Source: Macropodus opercularis
Taxonomy: Eukaryota; Chordata; Actinopteri; Anabantiformes; Osphronemidae
NCBI GenBank assembly: GCA_030770545.1
Contig: CM061090.1
Span: 17,332,501 to 17,396,500 of the forward strand
DNA length: 64,000 nt
Direction of reading: 5' to 3'
Below are positions 53,601-64,000 of this stretch, in pieces (positions within the stretch are counted from its first letter, which is position 1; each line of letters opens with the position of its first letter). The translations under genes and the position numbers were made by a program. Below the pieces are notes generated by a model. The model had not been told where the DNA came from. It searched no databases and worked only from the letters and a program-made list of their open reading frames with translations.

Positions 53601-55538
53601 AAATACTTTGGTTCCAGTGAGTCATTTGTTGCCTCAAATTGCCCCCAAGACAAGGCCATCTGGTTCACTCATGTATGATCTGCTAGAGATGCTGTATTGT
53701 CTCAAGCTTGGGAGACTCGTCTTGGTTAGCCTCCCCACGGGGGGAAGAGAATACCACGACTGTCCATGCTATCAGATCTAAATGAATGGCTGTGGCTCGG
53801 AATTGAAACGTGGCTTTGTAAGCATCGGGGTCATTACTTTGACTTAGATGGAAAAGCGGAATTTTGATTGAAAGTCATGTCTCAAGAGAAACTGTAAGGT
53901 CAGGGCTGCCGAGCTGCGGGCCTGCACAGAAAGACTGCGCATCATGTGGAACGGATTCACAGACGGCCCCACAGCTTCGTCTGCGGCTGGTTGCTAAGCT
54001 GCCTATGAAAATAAAAGGCTGTCCAGCAGCCGCGGCCACATTCGACACCAGACTGTGCAGAAGCAGGCGACCTTGTCACTTGACGACAAAACAATGCATT
54101 TTAGTGCAATTTATGAACAACAATGAACAACAACATGAAATAAACGAACAAACATTATTTGCAATTAAACCGACTTCAGAAGAAGAAAAAGTTGAGACAC
54201 TGTTGACCAGAATTAAAGGGTTTTTCATTTCAAGATGACGAGGGATTGAAGTCAAGCTGGTTTTAAAAGCATGACTTGGGAAATTACTGTATTCGTTTGC
54301 TTGAACAATTTAAAATATTAGCATACGTATAAACAGCAATCGTCCCAAAATCCCTGGGGATCATTTACGGTTTTGTAAAATGAGGCCTCTTCAGAGTTGA
54401 CTAAGGTAAAGACTCTCTGGTTAAGAAGATGAGCTAAGGTAGGTAAAAAAGCAGACCGTCACTCTGTAATTACTGAAGTCAACAGCTCAAATTAGCTCCT
54501 CATTAAAGAATGGGCTCCTTACATCCCCAATCGAAAAAAATGTTTACTCCAAAGATCATAAAAATAATCAGACTCTAGACTTAAAAAAAAATTCTAAGCT
54601 AGTAAGAGAAGCCAGTCACACAGTTCATTGGCTTGCAGTCCAGTCTCGCCGCAGATCGCTTTAGTTAAATGGTTCGGAAAAGTCAAAAGGCCACGTTTGA
54701 TGGGAGGTCGTTGACACCTGGACACTAGTTACTGGAAAACAAAACAAAAGTAAACTTTTTAAATTCACTGTTAAAGTCAAAATGGATCCTTATGTACATT
54801 GGTCACAGCCAACATATTGTATAGTATATGCAGAAAATAATATTGCGTATAAACAGCTGCAGTTGCCAACAGTGAATGGCCTTAATAACAGCTGTGGAGG
54901 TGCAAAAAGCATAACCTGCTTTTCTTTACAAGTATAGTCATTTATACAGAATAAATGCTATTGAGTTTGACATTTGCTCAGGCAGACCCTGCACTGAAAA
55001 CCCAGCCGTCCGCTGCTTTTACAAACTGAACTGTCTGCCTCTCCATCCGTCTGACCGCTCTATGTCTCGTGCAAAGTTTTAATTCGATGCATCTCTCCGA
55101 ATCTGACAAGGTCATCTCGGCATTAAAGAGAAAGGGCCAACGCGCCGATATTCACCTGCAATGTGATTTCTCATATTACTATGGTAGAAGTGCGCACCCC
55201 AGACGGAACAAAGCTTATTTGCAAGTGGTCTTTTTTTTTCTTCCTTAAACTGGATTTTTCTTAAAAGAGCCTGTGGGCATTGGGTTCGCATAGCGGCACA
55301 CGCAAAACACATTCAATCACTAAAGGCCAGGAACCTCATCTTTCAAACACTCTCCGTCACGGTGGGCCACTTCTTCGCCACGAGGTGCGACGACTGGGGA
55401 GCAACCTGTTCTGCGACGGGAGGAAATACTTACATGTTTAAATATGGAAACAAAGCATCTCCGAAAAGCAGCAGATTTAATACAGTACAGCTGTGGCACA
55501 TGGAACAAAGAGAGCAGGAAAAAGCATTGCTACGCTGC

Positions 55539-55540
<2 letters not shown>

Positions 55541-55585
<45 letters not shown>
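55541..55585. repeat. (AC)n microsatellite, about 22 units
   Basis: Perfect dinucleotide array of about 45 bases. Confidence 0.95.
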
Positions 55586-55586
<1 letters not shown>

Positions 55587-58500
55587 CAGAACTAGTTATT
55601 GATTGAGGAATGCGCTTAAAGTAATTGCCTGAGGTCAATCTAGCTAGATAAACTGTTTTCTTGCTTCATTAAAAGAAACCACAACTTCTCCCTCAGACAT
55701 TCAATGTGAGTTATTGACTCCCACTCCCATGACATTTTGATACAAAAGCAAAGTCCCACAGATTTTAGATAAACCGATTGTGTTCGCTGCTCTTTGTCTT
55801 GTGAAAAAAAAAAAAAAAGTGTCTTTATCGGGTTTGCTCCCCTTTGTGTTGCCTATAAATGCTTTTAATTTCAAAGCGGAAGGATGGACTCAACTAGGAG
55901 TCGGATATAAATCCTTTAGAACGGCGATAATCACCAACGCAGGTCGGCCTTATCTCTGTGTGTTCCAGGAGTCAGGTTGCTGGAAAGTCAGTCTAATGTC
56001 ACGAGGTTAGTTTTGCCTGCCTAAAACCCACCACTTAATACAAGGTCACATCCTCTGCCCTGAAGAAATTAAGTGAATTCATACTTAAATTACAGTAAAC
56101 TGCCTTTTGTGGGAGCGATTGATTTCCACGCATTAAATAAAAATCTATCTGGAGACCTGACACTCGCGCTGCTTAGGTAATCAATCGCAATATGCTTCAT
56201 GTCCGTTTTCTTGAAAGTCACATAGCTGTTGCGTGGTACTGCAGCTGGGTGCATAATCATTTTACAAATTTCTTTAAAAAAAAAATAAAATTCACGACTG
56301 ATGGGTTACAGAAATGTTATGTTATGTTTAGACAGAGGCATTTAATACATTAACACATGATGCTGTGCCAGGGGAGGGGCAAACGTAAAGGTTTGGCTTG
56401 GGGGTAAATTGATTAATACTGAACTTCAGCACCGAAAACCTGGCAACCGCAGAGGCTGGACGCCGCAACCGAGCCAAAAAACGTAACAAACACTGTTTGA
56501 TAAATCCACACACCTCGCTGACACAGACACTCACCATCACACGTGCAACAACGCCCAACTTCTCGTTCCTGCGTCACCCACACGTGATCATTCGCTTCCT
56601 CGTTCCAGAGAACCGCGCATCTTCCTGGACAAGAGCGATGTCAGCTACACTGTCCACAAAACATCAGCACTGGACTTTACATAAATAAATCATTTAAATA
56701 CTGCTACAGTTGCCAAAGTTGCATCTTTCAGCCTAAAACTACTGAGTCAAACCTAGATCACGCAAAATTAAACGTAGTGCCTGTGAGATTGGAACACGGT
56801 GCCAACTTAAAACCACGCAGCTTCAGTTCAACGCGATTCCTCTGAATGCAGTGACAACAATGACGTCAAAAACAAATGCCATGCGTGTATTACTACGCAG
56901 ACTCCAACGCTGTGCAACCCGAGCGGCTCGTTTCTGCAGGGAATCTCCTCCCTCTCCTTGAAATCCGGGCAAATCCAGTCTGCTCAGCCTCCCAATTAGT
57001 AAACATGGCAACTTAACAACTTCATCGTTTCCGTGCGGGAATCCGCGATAACCCGATGTTAGTATTAGCATCCAGTCATATCCGGCCCCTGTGATGAAAG
57101 CAGATGTGTACACATTAGTAAGTGCAGCTCTTTAGTAGAGCTCATTAAATTGCTGGATCACAGCAGTGTCCAATCAACAGTATCCACAGACGATCCAGAG
57201 GAATTCACTTTTATGGTCTTCGCATGGGCTGCATGTACAGCTTTTTTCTGGCCTTGGCTTTAAACGTTGTAGCAGACGTGCTGAGCCTGAACCTTGCGTC
57301 CGTACCCGGTAACGCATTCGAAAAGGAAAACCGATCGTGACCGAGCGGCATCTGCAACATCCACTTCCCGCACGAGCCGGAGTCAAGAGGACACAGCTGC
57401 AGTTCGGACTCCTGGTACGTTTTAAGGATGCTGGTGGCGCATCTACCCTGCCGTGACACAACCGCCAGATTCAATCTACAATATGCTGATTCTATCATAA
57501 TAAAGAAAATTGTCTCGATCCCCGAGGAGAGAAGCTCTAATAGAAAATAATTCTGCCCTTGAAACACTCTGGGCCTGGCTTTGATTAGGTGATGCTATCT
57601 TTGTTTAGACTTGAGCATCTGGGGCAGGACCATGTGTTCATATATTTAATTAAAATACCGCTGCTTGCACTGACAAAGGGTACTGATCTCATCAAAGTGT
57701 TCGCCCTGGATTTTTTTTTTTTTTTCCTCTTAATTCAAAAGATTATCTGTGTTGATTGGCCATAGAGGTGGGACGGACGGGGGCAACGGTGAGCACGGCC
57801 TGTCAGAACGCTGGCTCGTCTGCTGTCCACCTTGACTGCGAGCCAGACATCATCGCAGCGATGCCATCTGGCTCTGGGACAAAACTATTTTACCTTTATC
57901 GACACATTTTTTATCATTCATCTAGAGGTGTGCGAGGGTACAATTACAATGTCATTATGGTTGTCACAACCCCGCAGCAACAAAAATATATATATATCAC
58001 AGAGCTACTGATGACCTTTGCGCGCTGCCTCTGACTGGTGCTCGGTGTGAAAGCTGATAGACTGTCCTTTGGGGGGAGAAGTCAACAATTTCGTATTAAC
58101 AGGAAAAGTTTCTAAATTAGCAGAACATGTGGCATTTAGTAAATGAGTATTATAAGTAGATCAGATGCTTTTATGGTGACGGTTTCCAACACATCAGCCG
58201 ACGCCCGCAGGTCTACGTAAGACAGTTCAGGTGATCTCAGAGCCGACGCACCGCTGAGAACGATATCACGCCGCAGTAGTCTCGTCTTTTATGTAACCTG
58301 TAGTCACGCACACAGATTCCCAGGACGGCCATTACCGTTTTCCCAGATAGCTCGCTCTTTCTCCTGTGGCCCGCGCCGCTGAAAATTATCTTCTAAATTA
58401 ACTCACAGAGGATTCTCGTGAATGTCACATAACCTGTTTGCCCGTGGCGTGAGGGGGCTGTTTGTTTCTCCCCAGTGAGTGAGTGTTATGATACTGCCAG

Positions 58501-58829
58501 ACATTAAATGGTGGGGGTGGCTCTGTGTTGCTTAACCCTTCCGTCGTAAAATAAGGCTGTGACTGGACATAACGACGTGTATTTACGAGTGCCCAAAAGT
58601 GACAAGGGTAACTGGGAGCGAATATAAGACACAGGGGGGAAGCCAGATAATGCTAGTGACTGCATTTATAGGATTTATGTATAAAAACATAAACATAGTT
58701 TCTAACAAACTTTGTTGTTGCCCCTTAAATATGAGAAACTGAAACAGCCACCCTGTCACAGTGTTAGTATACACTTAACACGGGGTCTTTTGATTCCATG
58801 TTCAAATATGGAAACAATGTGGATTCTCA

Positions 58830-59670
58830 GTTTTATTTATATAGCAGCAATTCACAACAGAAGTTATCTCAAGGCACTTTACAAGTAAGGTTTGAGACCT
58901 GACACAACTAAACCCGACAAATCCCACATAGAGCAAGCTTTTAATTGTAGCCAATCAATAAATTGTACATTTTAATAGTACGTCACTAAAGAGGAAGAAA
59001 CCTCCAGCAGAACCAGGCTCATTTGGGCAGTAATCTGCCTTGACCGGCTGGGGTGAAGGGATAGAGAAGAGAGAGAACCATCTCTAACTATACGCTTTGT
59101 CAAAAAGGAAGGTTTTAAGCCTAGTTTTAAAACTAGAGAGGGCGTCTGCTTCTCGAACGTGAACTGGAAGCTGGTTCCACAGGAGAGGAGCTTGGTAGCT
59201 AAAGGCTCTGCCTCCTGTTCTACATTTAGAAACTCTAGGAACCACAAGCAGACCAGAGCTCTGAGAACCAAGCGTTCTGTTGGGAGCATAAGGAGCCATG
59301 AGGTCTTTAAGATGAGATGGAGCTTTATTATGAAGAGCTTTGTAGGTGAGGAGAAGAATTTTGGATTCTATCCTAGATTTTACAGGAAACCAATGCAGAG
59401 AAGCTGTTGGAGAAATGTGATCTCTCTCCCTGCAGCATTTTGAATTAACTGGAGGCTTTTAAAGACTTATTAGGACAAACTATGAGTAGCGAGTTACAGT
59501 CGTCCAGCCTGGAGGTAACAAATGCATGGATTAACTTTTCAGCATCACTCTGTGAGAGAATGTTCCTAATGTTCTAGAGACGCCAAGGTTCCTCACAGTA
59601 GAACCTGAAGCTAACGTTACATCATCCAGAGTAACTATCTGATTCAATAACAGCTCTCTGTGATTTTTAA
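58830..59670 (-). mobile_element. 5'-truncated, decayed copy of the L2-type LINE
   Basis: Aligns by eye to the 3' end of the 10836-15650 element in the same orientation: the tail (TTTATATAGCAGCAATTCAC), the 3'UTR, then the ORF2 C-terminus up to about residue 850. Relative to the first copy it lacks about 310 bases of the 3'UTR (junction near 59075), about 30 bases near 59428 and about 75 bases near 59576. It carries many substitutions. It is a dead, older copy. Confidence 0.85.
59075..59670 (-). pseudogene. ORF2 C-terminal remnant of the decayed LINE copy
   Basis: The minus-strand frame 59299-59084 still reads MAPYAPNRTLGSQSSGLLVV and ends FLFDKAYS, matching the ORF2 C-terminus. The upstream part is frameshifted by deletions and has no reverse transcriptase core. 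Confidence 0.8.
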
Positions 59671-62600
59671 ATGTAAATTATTGACATCTTACATCTCACC
59701 TCATTTTGAAACGGAGAGAAAGACAGAAAAACACAACACAGAAGTGTCACAGACGTGTGAAGAGCCAAAAGTATCCTTAAATTGTCCTGTGTGTGTTTAT
59801 AGGTGTGGCGGCCATTGAGATAATAACCGTTTATTTCCTTTGTTTTTCAGTTAGATAATCATTTTGCCAGTCATGTCAGGAGCATTGAGCTGCACTTCCA
59901 GCAAAGTTTTAATATCTAGTAATAGCAACCATCTCAAAGTCTTGAAGACTTTTGGTCCCAGAGTGGCAAGCATTGACAAAATCCTCCCTCTCTGCTAAAC
60001 CAATGTTATCTTGACAAAAAAACACCAGAGAGGTATTTTCTTTTATGTGCCAAGGCTGTCAAGTTCTCCCAATACACAAAGCTGGAGATGACATTGATTC
60101 ACCTTTCATTTGGAATATGGCCAGACATTCAGACATTGATTTTCCACTATAGGGGCCAGATATGAAATGTGCCATTTTAGAAATCATCTGAGTCGCTCGT
60201 ACGCTGGCAGGCAGGTGTTCGTGTGGCTACCATGCACACATGTCTTGGTCGGAGGACTGGAGATTGGTTAAGTGCTGATGAAGGGATGCGAGGAAAGTAG
60301 ACATCGCCCTTAACTGTCACCGACAAGGACGTCTCCTCTTACATGGACTGGGCTTCGTGGGGCTGTTGCATCACTGGCGCAAATACAAGCATCTCAGTAT
60401 CTCAGATGCATTTAAGAACGAAGAGGCATTTCCAAACATGCCCACAGAGCCTAAATTCCTAAGCATAGCGGCACAAAGGCTTTCTTTGGTAGTTTGAAGG
60501 TGTTTAAGAGCATTAAGCACATGTCAACTCTTACTCTGCGGTTAGGGAGGTAAGCAGAAAAACCTCGAGCAATTAAGGATTTCAATCTAAAATCTCAGAC
60601 GGCTTGCTGAGTAAAATCGATATACACAGAAAGTATCCTCACTTGGCCGAGCGGCGTTAATAGAGAAAACGTTTGACTGTGCTTGAAAACTTCATCTGCT
60701 CGCTGCGACTCTGTTCCAGCGAACAACCTGAACACAGCAGACTAGGCCAGTGAGAAGAGAGCCGCGCTAGTTATTCGCCGTGGCATTTTGTGCCAGACAA
60801 GCATGTTTCCGGGCAGCCTCGGGCCCAGGGTGGCCTTCCAGCTTGCATAACAACTCATTAATAAAGTGGATAGGAGGCCGGAGTCACATCTTCAGCACAT
60901 AGCGCCAACTCGCCTGGGTTTTCAAATGCCACTCAAAGTGATGCAGCGCTGACGGCCAGAGCACTTTCTGTCCACCAAAGTCATTTCTCTAAATAAAAAT
61001 CCATGCTCGAGCGCACGGACCAGAATAACAGCTCGAGCCCTGCTCTGCCTGCGTCGATGCAAGATCCAGACTGAAATAAGAGGAGCCCCCCCCCAAGAAT
61101 GACTCACCCATCAATCACAATACCTGCTCAGAGAGAATCGCTTTTGATACTTTACATGCTGACTATAAATACAGAAGGTAAACGTAGAAGACTTTACAGC
61201 TGCACCGATACAATTTTTATATCACTTTCCTATTTTGCAGGATGTTATGCAAATAATCCCAAACGACATCTTCCTTTAATTTTAATTCCAATTTCAGTTC
61301 CCTACCCAGTATCTTTACGTGCCTTTGCCCACAAAGAAGCTCGGACGGGCTCAGTTTAGCCACGGCCCTGCTCAAAATATGCTGAACCGATCCAAACGAC
61401 CGTCTCATGATGAAAGTTGAGCATTTTACAAATTTTCTTTTCAGGAGTTGCTTCACTGGGCGAGTAAACACTCAGCTTATGTTTATCAGCCGGGACGGGG
61501 ACGCCTCCACAGGCATGCGCTCACGATGCTCCGCGAGGTTTCTGCTCGGCTTGCCAGCTATAAAACATTGATGAGACGATGAGATTTTGTTGGGGTTGTT
61601 TTGAAGTCTCTCTGTCCTCTCGTGGTTAATAATCATTTAGGAGAGATTCTGAACTCTGGTGACTCATCGCGCTGTTCTCGAGTCGAGCTTTGAAGGAGAA
61701 TCAAGACGACTGGTTGTTTTTATCGACAGCCGTAAACAGCTTAAATACCATTTAATACGCACAGCAGAGTCATATTACACCGAAACTGCTGCTATGTGCT
61801 AGATTTCAGCCAGTTTCAAGCTGGTTGTCAATCACCCCCGTTGTGTGTATATTTCAATTTAACCACATCCGTTGTGTTCTCCCTTCATGCAAAGCAACAG
61901 CAAACTCAGTTATGTCATGGACTTAGACAAAAGCTCTAAACTTCGTCACCTCTAACTTACCTCTGGCTCTGCCGCTGTTGTTCTCCTCGTTGTTTATTTT
62001 TACTGGACAATGATGCTGAACATCAAACAAGCAAACTGCACCGTCTGATGACGAGAGGCCGCAGGAGCTGACACGCTACCGGCAACATGTCAGACTTCAG
62101 GAAGACCTGCCTGCTGAGTCCACTGTGACTGAACCTAAGCAGCGAAGCTTCAGCGAGGAGGGAAAACCACGGGAATCAGCCGAAGGATGTCGAAGTTTCA
62201 CAAAACACATAATTGAAATGTAAGTTAAGCGAAAGACAATTAGGGCAGTCAAACAATCAATGATAGTAATTTGATTACTTTGTGATCCAGACAATTTGCT
62301 GTGACTGAAAGGTTTCCGTGTGACGGGCTTCTCCCTCTTCACCTCTTCTGCCTGGATAAAAATGTTCAGATGATTGTCAAGTCTTCCTGCACTGTCAAAC
62401 TCGTGTTAAACATCCAGTATCTGTAAAGAATCCATTAGTTACACCAGCAATGATATTGAAATATTTATTACAGCTTATGAAACCACTGCTTCTATTGTAA
62501 CGCAGAGCATACAGAGCACATCCACTGTTGCTGGGCCAAAATTCATTTGGCACTAAAATGGGTCAAAGGGCTAATGAGGCATATTAACCAAAGAGAACAA

Positions 62601-64000
62601 AAAAATATATATAGATGCGTCACGTGAAGGTCGCTCGCTGTTATCCATATAAAACTGTTCCAAGACCAAGACAAAACACCAGAACCTTTGTCAGAGCTAA
62701 GTAATAAATCTTAATCAGTAATTTATTTGTTGCCAAACAAGTTTCACGGTTACAACCAATAGTAGTTAAGTGGTCATTCAACTTGAAAACCAATACAAAA
62801 AAAGGAATAAATAAGAAGCATGATCATAGCCAATCATAAAATCCTATCTGTGCCACTAAACATAGTCTCATCCTCCGCTCGGAACCGTTCATTTAAACAA
62901 ATAAATAGATTTTCTCCTGTGAGAGTAGAAAACCGCACTATTCCAGATTTTCTCAATCCTCCCTCTAATAAGTAAAACAGTCCTTCTCCTTTTTTTTACA
63001 AGCATCTTGTGCTCGTCAATGTTGAATTCATTCTCTTTCTGAGAAGCACAAGCGATTCCTGAATGCCAACAGACACGGAGAATGCACTATGAACCTTTCT
63101 GATGGACACCTCACGATTAACTGGGACTGAGCGTCTCCTTGGCGATCGGCCGTGTCAAATCTCCGCTATCTACACTGTAAAAAAAATAAATAAAATCAAA
63201 ATAGACTCAAACTGAAGAGAGACCTGAAAACAAAGGTGAATACGTTGCACAAAAACGTCAGCGCGGTAAGTGGTTTGCTTTATTTTTTGTGTCATCATGT
63301 TTCTATTTAGATGGTCATTTCCGTTAAAGTCATAAGAGGAAAATAAATAAAAGCAGACTTGGTACCAGAAACCCAGAAAGGCCAGCACAACAGAACAGAA
63401 TTGATCCTAACCACTACATTTACAGAGACAAGCGACTTTCTTGGAACGAAAACAAACAAACAAACAAACGAGAAAAAAAAAAGCATACCATTATGTGTAA
63501 TGCTAGTTGTCTGTACAATTACATAGAAATATCTCATAATTATCTTATTAGTTTTTTCTCCCTCTTAACTGTTATTACATTAAAATGAAAGAAATAAAGG
63601 ACAGTTATGCTTCAAAGCATACGGTCAATAATTCCTTCATGGTAACTGTTCGAAATGTGTTTGTGTGTGTGTTTCACTGTGTGCGTTTGTCTTTTTCCCA
63701 TCGAAGGAACACTTCAGCAAACAAAATGTGCTGCAACTCACCAAAGAGGAAGAAAATCTTTCAAAAAGTCAAGATAGATACAGAAGTGTAATAAAATAGT
63801 CCTTTTTTTTTTATTCCCCATTTAATCCGGTGACGTCTGTGTTTTTGACTCTCATAGTTTGGGGCTAGGCAGTTCCTTTTGACTGTCACATTAGATCTCT
63901 ACGACCTAAATTTCCCATGTGAGTTGCTGTCTCTTTTCACACGGAGACAAAACACGCCAAACCACACTGGGCTCGAGGGAGGGAAACACAACGATCAACA
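59671..64000. other. Intergenic-type sequence without recognised genes
   Basis: About 4.3 kb. Features are limited to a C9 run near 61087, A/T runs near 63180 and 63800, and an (AAAC)n run near 63449-63469. No exon, RNA gene or transposon recognised. Confidence 0.6.

Larger units (their letters stand above)
46911..58829. other. Intergenic-type sequence without recognised genes
   Basis: About 12 kb with microsatellites and homopolymers (C18 at 48852-48869, A19 near 49449-49467, C-rich array 50656-50682, AC array 55541-55585, T run 57709-57725). Another TATAAATAG lies at 51963-51971. Stretches near 51100-51650 and 53050-53340 are free of simple repeats and might be conserved non-coding DNA. 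No exon was supported. Confidence 0.6.

Noticed and set aside
57211..57567. 118-codon minus-strand frame
   Set aside because: No domain, no splice context, and overlapping frames of equal quality exist on the same strand.
1..64000. CRISPR arrays, bacterial operons, prophage, tRNA or rRNA genes
   Set aside because: No regularly spaced direct repeats with unique spacers, no Shine-Dalgarno-led gene chains, and no cloverleaf or rRNA-like sequence was seen. The DNA is eukaryotic.

Overview
This is vertebrate, almost certainly percomorph teleost, nuclear DNA. Coding sequence is split into small exons with canonical GT/AG sites, intergenic sequence is long and rich in simple repeats, and the window holds an L2-clade LINE of the fish type (SGNH-esterase ORF1, APE/RT ORF2) plus a second, decayed copy of the same family. 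I see nothing prokaryotic: no operons and no CRISPR array.

The only host gene I can support is the 5' half of a full-size ABC transporter of the ABCA1/4/7 clade, on the minus strand and closest to ABCA4. Fourteen coding exons can be joined in phase from the start codon at 33551 to the donor at 429/428. They give 698 codons: the N-terminal cytoplasmic leader, TM1, the whole first exocytoplasmic domain with about 12 N-glycosylation sequons, and TM2-TM3. Both nucleotide-binding domains and the second half lie off the left edge. A 5'UTR acceptor at 33616/33617 shows that the first, non-coding exon and the promoter are further right and not identified here.

The gene's introns carry most of the other features. 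Intron 10 (9409-17303) holds an apparently intact LINE (about 10836-15650, same strand as the gene) whose two ORFs are in one frame, separated by a single TGA. It also holds a hAT-like fragment (about 16450-17200) with a BED-finger-like reading frame and a perfect 22-bp inverted repeat. Intron 11 holds an odd 0.85-kb block (about 7650-8500). It can be read as a processed transcript on the plus strand (start in Kozak context, AATAAA, A-tract) or as a cysteine-rich terminal exon on the minus strand.

From 33.6 to 64 kb I recognise no protein-coding exon. There are microsatellites, homopolymers, one decayed LINE copy (58830-59670) and a candidate core promoter near 46.87 kb. Some blocks look like possible conserved non-coding DNA, which only alignment could confirm. 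I found no convincing wholly new system. The most unusual items are the LINE ORF1-TGA-ORF2 arrangement, the BED/inverted-repeat element and the cysteine-rich block.
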